Shown one piece after another: positions 8,693 through 16,845 of a DNA stretch of 64,000 nt. The notes beneath the pieces are model-generated. The model was given only the letters and a program-made list of their open reading frames with translations. It did no database searches and was not told the DNA's origin. Each line of letters starts with the position of its first letter. Within the stretch, counting starts at the first letter, position 1. Origin of the DNA: JACVRW01 sp963803085. Its GTDB lineage: Bacteria; Actinomycetota; Thermoleophilia; Solirubrobacterales; Thermoleophilaceae. The stretch is taken from contig CAWDLE010000019.1 of assembly GCA_963803085.1 (NCBI GenBank), positions 1 to 64,000 of the forward strand, given 5' to 3'. Position numbers and translations under genes: made by a program.

Positions 8693-9727
8693 ATGCCGAT
8701 ACGACGTCTCGCGCTCGCAGCGCTGCTCGCGTGCGCTGCCGCGCTCGCAGTGAGCACTCCGCCGGCCACCGCCCAGGGCGGCAACCCGCTCGCCGGGGTG
8801 CCGCTGTTCGTGGACCACCACTCGCCCTCCTGGCACCAGTGGCGGGTGTACCGCCACAGGGGCCAGCGGCACAAGGCCGCGCTCGTCTGGAAGATCGCGC
8901 GGGAGCCGAGGGCGCTCTGGCTGGGGCGCTTCACGCGGCCGCACTTCAGGCACAAGGTGCGCCGGTTGATCCGGGCGGCAGGGCGGCAGGGCTCGGTGCC
9001 GGTGTTCACGGTGATGCGCGCGGAATCGAGGGGCTGCGGAGCGGGCTACACCGGCGGCGGCCCGGCTGAGGACGCCCGCACGAGAGCGTGGTACCGCCGG
9101 CTCGCCCGCGCGATCGGCGGCGCACGCGTGGTGATCGCCTTCGAGCCGGACTCGCTCGGAACGATCGACTGCCACGCGCGCAGCCGCCGCGACGACCGCA
9201 TCCGCCTGCTGCGCTACGGCGTCAAAGCGCTCTCACGGCTGCCCGGCGCGACCATCTACCTCGAGGCGGGCGCCTCCGACTGGGAGCCGGCGCGGCGCAC
9301 GGCGCGCCAGCTGCGGGCGATCGGGATCGCGAGGGTGCGCGGCTTCATGCTCAACGCCACCCACTTCGACTGGACGCGCAACAACATCCGTCACGGCCTC
9401 GACATCTCGCGCCGGGTGGGCGGCAAGCCCTTCATCATCAACACGGCCGAGAACGGCCGCGGCCCAATCCACTACCGAGCGGCGAACGGCCGCCGGATCA
9501 ACGTGTGGTGCAACCCGCCCCGGCGCGGGCTCGGCATCCCGCCAACCACGAACACCTCCAACCCGATGGTGGACGCGTACCTGTGGATCAACAGGCCCGG
9601 CTACGCGCAGGGCTGTCAGGGGCGGCCGATTGCGTGGTTTGCGCCGCGAGCGCTCAGCTACGCGCGCTTCGCGACCCGCTGGGAGAGCCCGCCGCCCGGC
9701 ACGCGCCGCGGCTTCCGCGTTCGCTAG
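8693..9727 (+). CDS. Secreted glycoside hydrolase family 6 protein (cellulase-like)
   Basis: The 344-residue product starts with a signal peptide: MPIRR, a hydrophobic core of about 15 residues, and an AlaXAla-type cleavage around residues 24-28. The mature part shows GH6 landmarks: NPLAGVPLFVD at its start, VVIAFEPDSLG near residue 150 (carrying the family's catalytic acid Asp), YLEAGASDW, FIINTAENGRG, and CNPPRRGLG near 272, equivalent to the CNPPGRALG block of cellobiohydrolases and endoglucanases. GH6 enzymes cleave beta-1,4-glucan with inversion. No cellulose-binding module is attached, so soluble or short glucans are possible substrates. The stop overlaps the convergent SRPBCC gene by 4 bp. 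Confidence 0.87.
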   Translation: MPIRRLALAALLACAAALAVSTPPATAQGGNPLAGVPLFVDHHSPSWHQWRVYRHRGQRHKAALVWKIAREPRALWLGRFTRPHFRHKVRRLIRAAGRQGSVPVFTVMRAESRGCGAGYTGGGPAEDARTRAWYRRLARAIGGARVVIAFEPDSLGTIDCHARSRRDDRIRLLRYGVKALSRLPGATIYLEAGASDWEPARRTARQLRAIGIARVRGFMLNATHFDWTRNNIRHGLDISRRVGGKPFIINTAENGRGPIHYRAANGRRINVWCNPPRRGLGIPPTTNTSNPMVDAYLWINRPGYAQGCQGRPIAWFAPRALSYARFATRWESPPPGTRRGFRVR

Positions 9728-10227
9728 TCGCCGTCGGTGTAGTGCTCGTGGATCCGGTCCCAATCGGGGCGGTGGTCGCGGTCCCAGTTGTCCCAGTCGA
9801 TCGTGCCGCCGTCGAGCACCTCCTCGAGGTGGTCGAGATGGATGTGCCAGCCGGCGATCACCTTCGTCTCGTAGTCCTCGGGTAGATCCACCTCGGCGGT
9901 GAACGTCAGTGCCGTGCCGTCGCCCGCCGGCTCGAGCTCCCAGCGCAGCCGGCCGTGGACGTCGGTGTCGAACTCGAGCAGCCGCGGCGGATCGAGAGCG
10001 CTCACGGTCCCTCGGGCGACGGAGGTGTTGCCCTCGTCGTCCGTGTTCTGCCAGGTGAGGACAACGCGCCCGCCCTCCTCGAGGTCGAGCTCAGCGAGAG
10101 CGAGCCAGGCGGCAATCTCGTCGGGCTCGGTGAGTGCTCGCCACACGCGCTCGACCGGATGGCCGAGCCGCCGCTCGAAGCGAATCACCTGATGCTCACC
10201 GCGGCGCTCGAGAGTTCCGTCTGTCAT
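9724..10227 (-). CDS. SRPBCC (AHSA1-type) domain protein
   Basis: A 167-residue protein of the START/Bet v1-like AHSA1 family: an opening strand IRFERRLGHPVERVWRALTEPDEIAAWL, a glycine-rich middle and a C-terminal helix. The ATG at 10227 was chosen because it overlaps the ArsR stop by 4 bp (ATGA), giving translational coupling; the open frame extends further upstream only in the shadow of arsR. ArsR-SRPBCC pairs are common in actinobacteria. The SRPBCC partner is thought to bind a small hydrophobic ligand, but the ligand is not known here. Confidence 0.88.
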   Translation of the reverse strand: MTDGTLERRGEHQVIRFERRLGHPVERVWRALTEPDEIAAWLALAELDLEEGGRVVLTWQNTDDEGNTSVARGTVSALDPPRLLEFDTDVHGRLRWELEPAGDGTALTFTAEVDLPEDYETKVIAGWHIHLDHLEEVLDGGTIDWDNWDRDHRPDWDRIHEHYTDGD

Positions 10228-10535
10228 GTCGTCTTCCCTTCGTCGAGATGGCGTTCGAGCGCGTCCAGGCGGCGGCCCCAGAGCTGTCGATAGGGCGCAA
10301 GCCACCTATCCACGTCGGCGAGCGCCTCGGGCCGCAGCCCGTAGAGGCGTCGCTGACCCTCAGGACGCACGCTGACGAGGCCGGCGTCACGCAGGACGCG
10401 CAGGTGCTTCGACACCCCCGGCTGGCTTATCTCAAGCCGGTCGACCAACTCTCCAACGGGCCGTTCGCCCTCGCGGAGGAGGTCAAGGATGCGCCGGCGC
10501 TGCGGCTCGGCGAGGACATCGAAGGTGGAGTCCAC
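10224..10535 (-). CDS. ArsR-family transcriptional regulator
   Basis: A 103-residue winged-helix repressor. The first helix (FDVLAEPQRRRILDLL), recognition helix (ISQPGVSKHLRVLRDAGLV) and wing (VRPEGQRRLYGL) are clear. The CxC metal motif of arsenic sensors is absent, so a metal is unlikely to be the signal. The C-terminal helix contains WLAPYRQLWGRRLDALERHL, typical of ArsR proteins paired with SRPBCC partners. It is the first gene of a two-gene operon and is probably autoregulated from the promoter just upstream, which leaves almost no 5' leader. Confidence 0.9.
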   Translation of the reverse strand: MDSTFDVLAEPQRRRILDLLREGERPVGELVDRLEISQPGVSKHLRVLRDAGLVSVRPEGQRRLYGLRPEALADVDRWLAPYRQLWGRRLDALERHLDEGKTT

Positions 10536-10543
10536 GGCGGTGA

Positions 10544-10572
10544 ATATTACTCCATAGTCATATGTTTGACAA
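10544..10572 (-). promoter_or_regulatory. Sigma-70 type promoter of the arsR-SRPBCC operon
   Basis: On the minus strand TTGTCA (10572-10567) is followed after exactly 17 bases by TAATAT (10549-10544), a near-consensus housekeeping promoter in an unusually AT-rich patch. Transcription would start at about 10536-10538, directly before the ATG at 10535, predicting a leaderless mRNA. On the plus strand the overlapping sequence reads TTGACA (10566-10571), so the spot may also serve the divergent secreted-protein gene, although its -10 is poor. Confidence 0.6.
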
Positions 10573-10676
10573 GCGATATAGCTCTGAAGATGAGCATTTC
10601 GGGAGGGTTAGTCGAGTTATGTACCGAGGTGGGACATAAAGCGCCTAACCCGGAATCGTGTGGGAATATCGACCCC

Positions 10677-11057
10677 ATGCGCCGCGCCACCGCCCTCACC
10701 GCAGCCGTAATCGCCTCGCTGGCCACGGCCGCTGGAGCCCAGGCGGCGCAGAGCATCACGGCCGATCCGGTGAGGGTGGACCAAACCGCCACGCAAACCG
10801 TCCGCGGCCGCGACTGGCCCGTCATCGAGTTCTGCTCGCGAACGGTGAGGGTCTTCGTGGTCAGCGCTCAGAACTCAGCCCCGATCGCGCAGCGTCACGT
10901 GAGCGACAGCGGCCGCTTCAGCTTCCGCTGGGTTCCGAAGAACAAGAACATCGGGCCGGGCCGCTGGCGCCTCGTCGCGCGCATGCGCTGCGAGAGCGGC
11001 AAGGATGGCTCGACCGTCTTCGTGCGGGCGACGAAGCTGATCCGCGTCCGGCCCTAA
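10677..11057 (+). CDS. Small secreted protein of unknown function
   Basis: A 126-residue protein starting at the ATG at 10677. A signal peptide (MRRATALTAAVIASLATAAGAQA) ends at about residue 23. The mature part of about 100 residues is predicted to be mostly beta strands, with two cysteines (FCSRTVRV and MRCESG) that could form one disulfide, as in Ig-like folds: QTVRGRDWPVIEFC, RFSFRWVPKN, GRWRLVARMRC. I do not recognise a named family. It stands alone between the arsR promoter and the nagA operator. Confidence 0.7.
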   Translation: MRRATALTAAVIASLATAAGAQAAQSITADPVRVDQTATQTVRGRDWPVIEFCSRTVRVFVVSAQNSAPIAQRHVSDSGRFSFRWVPKNKNIGPGRWRLVARMRCESGKDGSTVFVRATKLIRVRP

Positions 11058-11136
11058 CAGCGAGGCAACGAGCTGCTCCGGCGCGACCTGCGCCGCTGAC
11101 GGATACGGGTGGATGCCCGTCCCAGCAATAATGGTG

Positions 11137-11150
11137 CTGGTCTAGACCAG
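11137..11150. promoter_or_regulatory. GntR/DasR-type operator upstream of nagA
   Basis: A perfect 14-bp palindrome, CTGGTCTAGACCAG, lies between an AT-rich AATAATG element and the ribosome site (GGGAGGT, 11150-11156) of nagA. The same 14 bp recur inside a 20-bp palindrome at 16846-16865 ahead of the other amino-sugar genes. It matches the TGGTCTAGACCA core of sites bound by DasR/NagR-type GntR regulators. Such a regulator is encoded at 13283-14056. Confidence 0.8.
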
Positions 11151-11160
11151 GGAGGTATGT

Positions 11161-12267
11161 GTGCGGCTCGGGGTGAGCGCCGCGCTCGTCGACGGGACGC
11201 TCATCGACGGCGACGTGACTATCGATGGCGATGCGGTGACGGCGGTCGGTGTGTCCGGCGGCGGTGGCCGTGGTGTTGCGGTGCCGGGGTTCGTGGACGC
11301 CCACATCAACGGGATCGCCGGCGTCGACTTTCTCAGCGCCGACGCGGATGGCCACGCGCGCGCCGCGGAGGCGCTCGCGGCCGCGGGCGTGGTGGCCTAC
11401 CAGCCGACCCTGGTCTCATCTCCGCCGGAGGCGTACGGCGCAGCGCTGGCCGCGGCGGCGGCCGCGATGGCCGCGCCGGACGGCGGAGCGCGGGTGCTCG
11501 GCGTGCACCTCGAGGGCCCGTTCCTGTCAAGGGAGTGGCCCGGGGCGCACGATCCATCGAACCTGCGCGAGCCCGACGCGGAGCTGGCGGAGCGGCTGTG
11601 TGAAGCGGGTCCCGTGACGATGGTGACGCTTGCACCGGAGCTCGAGGGTGCGCTCGAGCTCGTGGAACGCCTGGTGGGCCGAGGCATCACCGTCTCGGTG
11701 GGGCATACCGATGCTGACGCCGCGACGGCGCACGCCGCCTTCGATCGCGGTGCGACGGCGATCACGCATGTACACAACGCCCACAGGCGCTGGCGCCCGC
11801 GCGACCCCGGCCCGGCGGGTGTGGCGCTCGTGCGCCCGGACGTATGGGTCCAGGCGATCGTCGACGGCGTTCACCTGGCACCGGAGTCCGCCCTCGGGGC
11901 GTTCCTGGCGGCGCGGAGCCGCTTCTGCCTCGTGACCGATGCGGTGGAGGCTGCCGGCATGCCGCCCGGCAGCTACCACCTCGGGGACCGAGAGGTGCAC
12001 GTCGAGGACGGCGCGGTCCGGCTAGCGGACGGAACCCTTGCCGGCAGCGTGCTCACGATGGATGCGGCCGTCCGCAATCTCGTCGCGTCGGGCGCCGAGC
12101 TCGCGGATGCCGTCCATGCCGCCTCCACCGCCCCAGCGCGTCTGCTCGGGCGCGACGACCTCGGCGTGCTTCGGCCCGGGGTCGCGGCCAACGTCGCGGT
12201 TCTGAACGACGAGCTCGAGGTGGAGCGGACCGTCGTGAGCGGCAACGAGGCGTTCGCCGGCCGCTAG
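11161..12267 (+). CDS. nagA: N-acetylglucosamine-6-phosphate deacetylase
   Basis: The 368-residue enzyme removes acetate from GlcNAc-6-phosphate to give glucosamine-6-phosphate. Visible sites are VPGFVDAHINGIAG near residue 45, metal ligand Glu in HLEGPFLS near 115, His in VSVGHTDADA near 180, HVHNAHRRW near 202 and the catalytic Asp in LVTDAVEAAG near 259. The first motif is His-Ile-Asn rather than His-X-His. E. coli NagA likewise has Asn there and uses a single metal. The GTG start at 11161 follows a strong GGGAGG site. The gene converges on the SIS-domain deaminase gene, 5 bp apart, and is probably controlled by the palindrome just upstream. Confidence 0.93.
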   Translation: MRLGVSAALVDGTLIDGDVTIDGDAVTAVGVSGGGGRGVAVPGFVDAHINGIAGVDFLSADADGHARAAEALAAAGVVAYQPTLVSSPPEAYGAALAAAAAAMAAPDGGARVLGVHLEGPFLSREWPGAHDPSNLREPDAELAERLCEAGPVTMVTLAPELEGALELVERLVGRGITVSVGHTDADAATAHAAFDRGATAITHVHNAHRRWRPRDPGPAGVALVRPDVWVQAIVDGVHLAPESALGAFLAARSRFCLVTDAVEAAGMPPGSYHLGDREVHVEDGAVRLADGTLAGSVLTMDAAVRNLVASGAELADAVHAASTAPARLLGRDDLGVLRPGVAANVAVLNDELEVERTVVSGNEAFAGR

Positions 12268-12272
12268 ATCCG

Positions 12273-13286
12273 TCAGGCCGTGCGCGTGACCTTCGCGAGG
12301 CCCGGGGGGCGGTCAGGGTCGACGCCGCGGCGCCTGGCGAGCGCGAGCGCCAGCTGCTGGGCTCGCACGGTCGCCGGAATCGTGGCCAGTGGCTCGGGCA
12401 GGCCGCCGGGAAACGGGAGGGAGGCGCTCGCGTCGTCGCTCATGATCAGGACCGGCGAGCCGCCCCCGGCGAGCTGCTCGGCGAGCTCCGCCACGTCGGC
12501 CGCGGCCGGCCCCGCGGCGCTCACAGCGAGCGTGGGCAGGCCCGGGCCCGTGACCGTCAACGGTCCGTGGCGGAAGTCCGCCGAGGACCAGCCTTCGGCG
12601 CGCAGCCCGGCCGCCTCGCGCAGCTTGAGGGCGGCCTCGAGCGCCACGCACATGAGGTAGCCGCGTCCAACGCACGCGAGCTCGTCCACTCCCTCGAGCT
12701 GCACGGCCACACGCTCAGCAGGCTCTGCGTCTCCGAGAACCTCCTCGACGATGCCCGGCAGGCGCTCCCAGTCGGCGGCTCCAAAGGGGACTGGTCCCAG
12801 CGCCTCCGCCACAAGCGCCATCGCCGCCAGCTGCGCGGTGAACGTCTTCGTGGCTGGAACGGCCTGCTCCTCGCCGGCGTCGAGGGCCACGTGCACGGAG
12901 GCGCCACGCGCGAGCGGACTGTCGGGATCGTTGGTCACAGCCACCGCGCGCGCTCCGGCGTCCCTGAAGCGCTCGAGGACCGTTGCGATCTCCGGGGTGC
13001 GCCCAGACTGGCTGATCGCGACCGCGAGCCAGCCCTCCACGCGGGGACGTACGCCGTAGAGGGTCTGGAGGCTCGGGGCGGCGAGCGCAACGGGCAGCCC
13101 GGTGGCCACCTCCAGCAGGTAGCGCCCGAAGATCCCGGCATGGTCGGACGAGCCCCGGGCGACGATCACGATCCCCACGGGCGCCGGTCCCGCAAGCGAT
13201 TCGGCGATCTGCTCGCGCCGCGCCGCGAGCGCGGCAAGCACCGCCGGCTGTGTGGCCATGTCCTGCTCCATCAGGCTGGCGCTCAT
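12273..13286 (-). CDS. SIS-domain glucosamine-6-phosphate deaminase (NagB-II/AgaS-like)
   Basis: A 337-residue protein with two SIS (sugar isomerase) domains related to the isomerase half of GlmS. It has an E-M-x-x-Q-P-like opening (EQDMATQPAVL), the phosphosugar loops ARGSSDHAG and AISQSGRTPE, and ADFRHGPLTV in the second domain. Without a glutaminase domain, such proteins usually run in the deaminating direction: glucosamine-6-P to fructose-6-P and ammonia. That fits its place as the last gene of the amino-sugar operon and supplies the step after NagA, since no classical NagB is present. Its ATG overlaps the stop of the GntR gene by 4 bp. Confidence 0.85.
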   Translation of the reverse strand: MSASLMEQDMATQPAVLAALAARREQIAESLAGPAPVGIVIVARGSSDHAGIFGRYLLEVATGLPVALAAPSLQTLYGVRPRVEGWLAVAISQSGRTPEIATVLERFRDAGARAVAVTNDPDSPLARGASVHVALDAGEEQAVPATKTFTAQLAAMALVAEALGPVPFGAADWERLPGIVEEVLGDAEPAERVAVQLEGVDELACVGRGYLMCVALEAALKLREAAGLRAEGWSSADFRHGPLTVTGPGLPTLAVSAAGPAAADVAELAEQLAGGGSPVLIMSDDASASLPFPGGLPEPLATIPATVRAQQLALALARRRGVDPDRPPGLAKVTRTA

Positions 13287-14056
13287 GGCGAGTTCGACTC
13301 CGGCCTGGTCTGCCTCAACTCGACCTCGTAGCGGTCACCCGGAAAGAGCGACGTCGCGTAGTACACCGGCGTGCCCTCCTCGTCGCGGGCGAGTGTGTAG
13401 AAGCGCAGTCCCGGGGCACCCTCGTCGACCTCGAGCGCGATCGCGTCGTCGTCCTCGATCGGGACGGCCACGACGCGCTGGTCCGCGTCGCGCAGGCGTA
13501 CGCCGAAGCGCTCGGTGAGCACGTCGAACAGCGACGCATCGGTGAAATCGACGGCGTCGACACCGGGGAACCGCTCGGTCGGCAGAAAGGCAAGCTCGAT
13601 CGCCATCGGGCGCTCATCTGCGGTGCGGACCCGGTCGATGCGCAGGAGCGGCGCACCGGGCGCCACGGCCAGCACCCCGGCCAGGAAGCCATCCGCCTCC
13701 GTCGAGTCCTGGGAGCGCACGACCGAGCCCGGTTCGACCCCTCGCGCTCGCATGTCCTCGCTGAAGGAGCTGAATGTGACCGCCTGGGCCACACGCGGCT
13801 CCGCGACGAAGGTGCCGCGACCGTGCAGCCGGTAGAGCAGTCCCTCGGCGCTGAGCCGCTCGATCTCGCCGCGCACCGTCATGCGGGCGAGCCCGAAGCG
13901 CTCGGCCAACTCACGCTCTGATGGCAGCGCCGAGCCGGGTGGCTGCTCCGCCACGAGCGCTTCCAGAATCTCCCGTAGCGCGCGGCCCTTGGGGCCGTCG
14001 CTGGGAAGCCGGTTCGGCAGCGACCCATCTTCTGGCTTCTCAGCGCGGCGCGCCAT
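13283..14056 (-). CDS. GntR/HutC-family transcriptional regulator (DasR/NagR-like)
   Basis: A 257-residue regulator with an N-terminal winged helix (residues about 20-90: ALPSERELAERFGLARMTVR, then a LHGRGTFVAEP wing) and a C-terminal UTRA ligand-binding domain. The ATG at 14056 (MARRAEKPEDG) is the first start consistent with the family; the longer open frame upstream is a shadow of the epimerase gene. It overlaps the epimerase stop by 17 bp. DasR and NagR sense glucosamine-6-P or GlcNAc-6-P and bind ACTGGTCTAGACCACT-type sites. Copies of that core at 11137 and 16846 make both nagA and its own operon likely targets. Confidence 0.9.
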   Translation of the reverse strand: MARRAEKPEDGSLPNRLPSDGPKGRALREILEALVAEQPPGSALPSERELAERFGLARMTVRGEIERLSAEGLLYRLHGRGTFVAEPRVAQAVTFSSFSEDMRARGVEPGSVVRSQDSTEADGFLAGVLAVAPGAPLLRIDRVRTADERPMAIELAFLPTERFPGVDAVDFTDASLFDVLTERFGVRLRDADQRVVAVPIEDDDAIALEVDEGAPGLRFYTLARDEEGTPVYYATSLFPGDRYEVELRQTRPESNSP

Positions 14057-14738
14057 GGCTCCTCGATCGGCCTGCGCCTGCGGCAAGCCGCCGCGTGAGC
14101 GCCGTCGGGTCCGTGATCGCCGTGCCGACGACGACCGCGAATGCACCGGCGTCGAAGGCGGCCGCCACGTCATCCGGAGTCGAGTAGCGGCCCTCGGCGA
14201 GCACCGGGCAGTCCAGCTCGGCGACGAGGCGCTCCACGAGTTCCAGGTCCGGCTGCTCGGCCACGCCGCTCTCGCGGGTGTAGCCCGACAGCGTCGTTGC
14301 GACCGCGTCTGCGCCGGCGGCGCGCGCGGCCACGCCTGCTTCGAGCGAATCGACGTCGCCGAGCAGCGGCGTCTCCAGCTCAGCGGCAAGCGCGGCAACG
14401 AAGTCGTGAGTAGCCATGCCGCCGGGCCGGGCGCGGAGCGTCGCGTCGAACGCGACCACGTCCGCACCCGCGCCGGCCACGGCGCGCGCGTCGTCGAGGC
14501 TCGGCGTGATCCGGACGGGCGAGCCCGGCACGTCCCGCTTGACCAGGCCGATCACCGGCACGTTGACCGCGTCCGTGATGGCGCGGATGTCAGCCTCACC
14601 CTCGGCTCGAACGCCCACGGCTCCGCCGAGCTCTGCCGCCCGCGCGATGGCGCTCATCGTCTCGGGCCTCGCGAGCGGGCTCCCGGGGGGCGCCTGCACC
14701 GACACCACCAGCCCTCCGCGGATGGCCTCGAGGCTCAC
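14040..14738 (-). CDS. nanE: N-acetylmannosamine-6-phosphate 2-epimerase
   Basis: A 232-residue TIM-barrel enzyme converting ManNAc-6-P to GlcNAc-6-P. Recognised segments are GGLVVSVQAPPGSPL at the start, GLVKRD (catalytic Lys), VAFDATLRARP, GADAVATTLSGYT and VLAEGRYSTPDD. The GTG at 14738 overlaps the kinase stop as GTGA, which fixes the start; the open frame further upstream belongs to the kinase in another frame. NanE feeds N-acetylmannosamine, from sialic acid or other ManNAc sources, into the NagA step. No sialate lyase is visible in the window. Confidence 0.92.
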   Translation of the reverse strand: MSLEAIRGGLVVSVQAPPGSPLARPETMSAIARAAELGGAVGVRAEGEADIRAITDAVNVPVIGLVKRDVPGSPVRITPSLDDARAVAGAGADVVAFDATLRARPGGMATHDFVAALAAELETPLLGDVDSLEAGVAARAAGADAVATTLSGYTRESGVAEQPDLELVERLVAELDCPVLAEGRYSTPDDVAAAFDAGAFAVVVGTAITDPTALTRRLAAGAGRSRSHGAPR

Positions 14739-15679
14739 GCTCTGCTCCAGAGCATCTCGCGGTCCTCCATCAGCTCCGGACCGAGCTCCGCGAGGAGGGC
14801 CGCGCCGGCGAGGGCGTCGCCCGCGGGCGGGATGAGCTTCGCATCGGGACGCAGTCTCGCGAGCTCGTGTGAGAAGGCTTCGATGAGCGGCGATCCCGTT
14901 GTGAAGACGCTCCCCGAGTACGACACCGCGGCGGCGTCCCCCGGATCCAACGCGCGGCCGAGGGCGGCGCACGCCGTGAGCGCCAGCTCGCGGCCGGCCG
15001 TTTCCAGGATCGAGCGCGCCGCCGCGTCGCCGTCCGCAGCGGCCTGCGCCACGTCCCGCGCGAAGCTCGCCACCGTGCGGGTCGGAACCGGTGAGCGGTA
15101 GACCGCTTCGGCAATCCCGGCGGGTTCGCCGAAGCGCTGCGCCGCCGCTGCGAGCAGCGCCTCCGAGCCACCCCGGCCGTCAAGCTCCCGCAATCCGGCG
15201 TTCAGCCCACTCCGGCCGATCGCGAAGGCGCTGCCGTCGTCACCGAGGAGGGATCCCCAGCCGTCCACCTTGGCCCAGCGCTGGGACCCGCGCGCTACGC
15301 AGACGGTTCCGGTGCCACCCGCCACAACCGCACCCAGCCTCTCGCCGAGTGCCCCGAGCAGCGACGTCACACCGTCGCTTGCGATTGTCACGCGGGCGAC
15401 GCCGATCCGCGCGCGGAGCAGCTCGCCGATCCGCTCCAGGTCTTCCTCCCGCGCAGCCTCGAAGCCAGACAGCCCGACACCGATCGCCTCGACGGCCGGC
15501 AGCGGGCCGAGCGCCTCCAGCGCGGTGAACAGTGCGTCGGCCACGTGGTCGGCGCCCACCGTGGCGCCGTCCATGCGCTGCACGCCCGCCGCACGTGCGG
15601 CCGGGCCCGGGTCGCGCTCACCCGTGAGCGCGACCCGTATCTCCGTCTGGCCGGCGTCGACCGCGAGCGCCGGCGTCAC
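14735..15679 (-). CDS. BadF/BcrA-type kinase, probably N-acetylglucosamine kinase
   Basis: A 314-residue ASKHA-fold ATPase. Phosphate-binding loop 1 is AVDAGQTEIRV near the start, loop 2 is VVAGGTGTVCVA, followed by WGSLLGDDGSAFAIG, and the adenosine loop is the YSGSVFTTGSPL region. This matches the BadF/BadG family, which includes the eukaryotic GlcNAc kinase and bacterial amino-sugar kinases (ATP + GlcNAc to GlcNAc-6-P). Its neighbours support an amino-sugar substrate. The GTG start at 15679 overlaps the stop of the binding-protein gene by 4 bp and its own stop overlaps nanE, indicating tight coupling. Confidence 0.85.
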   Translation of the reverse strand: MTPALAVDAGQTEIRVALTGERDPGPAARAAGVQRMDGATVGADHVADALFTALEALGPLPAVEAIGVGLSGFEAAREEDLERIGELLRARIGVARVTIASDGVTSLLGALGERLGAVVAGGTGTVCVARGSQRWAKVDGWGSLLGDDGSAFAIGRSGLNAGLRELDGRGGSEALLAAAAQRFGEPAGIAEAVYRSPVPTRTVASFARDVAQAAADGDAAARSILETAGRELALTACAALGRALDPGDAAAVSYSGSVFTTGSPLIEAFSHELARLRPDAKLIPPAGDALAGAALLAELGPELMEDREMLWSRA

Positions 15680-16800
15680 TGCAAGCCGGCCTCCTCGCAG
15701 GCGGACTTGTAGGCGTCGGTGCAGATGTCTCCGACGTCGAGGAAGCCCTCCTTCACGACCGTGCTGTCGATGTTGTCCTTGTTCACCGCGATCGTGTCGA
15801 GCAGGCTCGACGGCACCTGCTTCGCGCCGTTGTCGACCTTCTCGCTCGCGAGGTCGGCCGGCGGGGTCTCGCCCTGCGCGATCGGTACCGCGAGCTCCGC
15901 TGCCGTCTCAGCGATCTGGATGATCGGCTGGTACACCGTCATCAGCTGCTCGCCGGTAAGGATCCGCTGAATGCCGGCCAACTCGGCGTCCTGGCCGGTC
16001 ACGAAGCGGCTGGCCGGGTCGATGCCGGCCCCCTTCAGTGCCGCGATCGCGCCTCCCGCCATCCCGTCGTTGGCCACGTAGACGGCGTCAAAGCCGTCCT
16101 TGCCGAGGGAGGTGAGCGACCCCTCCATCTCCTGCTGCGCCTTGTCGGGGCTCCAGTCCGGCGTGTCGTAGCTCTTCACGACCTGCGCGCCCTTCTCCTT
16201 CAGAACCTGAGCGGCGCCGTCCTTGTAGGGCTTGGCGTTGCTGTCGGTCGGCGCACCGTTGATCATGACGACCTTCGGACCGCTTGCACCCGACTTCTGC
16301 AGCGCGTCCATCTGGACCTCCGCCTGCTGCTGGCCGACCTTGAACGGGTCGATCGACACGTAGTAGTCGATCTCCGCGTCCGGAATCAGCCGGCCGTAAG
16401 CGATCACCTTCACGTCGGACTGCGCGGCGCGCTGGACGATCGCGCCGGCCGACGCCACGTCCACGGCACTGATCACGATGACCTTTGCGCCCTGCGTGAT
16501 GGCGGCCTCCGCCTGCTGCTGCTGCTTGGCCGGGTCCTGGTTGGCGTTCGAGTAGATCACCTCGCAGTCCTTGCACAGCTCCTTCACGCGCCGCTCGAAG
16601 TTCGGCCGGTCCTGCTCCTCGTAGCGCGTCGTCTTCGTCTCGGGCAGGAGCAGCGCGATCTTGCCCCCGCCTCCGCCGCTGCCGGAGTCGCCTCCACTGT
16701 CGTTGTCGCCCTCATCCCCGCAGGCGGCGAGGCCCGCCGCGATGATCAGAGCGGCCGAGCATGCGCCGAGGGCACGAAGCCAGCTGCTGAAAAACCTCAT
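15676..16800 (-). CDS. Sugar ABC transporter substrate-binding lipoprotein (XylF/RbsB-like)
   Basis: A 374-residue exported lipoprotein. It has a basic start (MRFFSSWLR), a hydrophobic core, a lipobox LAAC at about residues 24-27 and a Gly/Ser/Asp linker. Then comes a two-lobed type 1 periplasmic-binding fold: KIALLLPETKTTRYEEQDRP, VIYSNANQDPAKQQQQ, VISAVDVASAG, YYVSIDPFKVGQQQ, VYVANDGMAGGAIAAL, VTGQDAELAGIQRIL. This is the xylose/ribose-type cluster. A GGAGGAGAG ribosome site lies 5-10 bases before the ATG. It heads the amino-sugar operon but has no ATPase or permease beside it, so it either uses components encoded elsewhere or acts as a sensor. Confidence 0.9.
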   Translation of the reverse strand: MRFFSSWLRALGACSAALIIAAGLAACGDEGDNDSGGDSGSGGGGGKIALLLPETKTTRYEEQDRPNFERRVKELCKDCEVIYSNANQDPAKQQQQAEAAITQGAKVIVISAVDVASAGAIVQRAAQSDVKVIAYGRLIPDAEIDYYVSIDPFKVGQQQAEVQMDALQKSGASGPKVVMINGAPTDSNAKPYKDGAAQVLKEKGAQVVKSYDTPDWSPDKAQQEMEGSLTSLGKDGFDAVYVANDGMAGGAIAALKGAGIDPASRFVTGQDAELAGIQRILTGEQLMTVYQPIIQIAETAAELAVPIAQGETPPADLASEKVDNGAKQVPSSLLDTIAVNKDNIDSTVVKEGFLDVGDICTDAYKSACEEAGLQ

Positions 16801-16845
16801 CCCGTCTCTCCTCCCTGTGGACTGGAACGCGCTGGCACGCTACCA

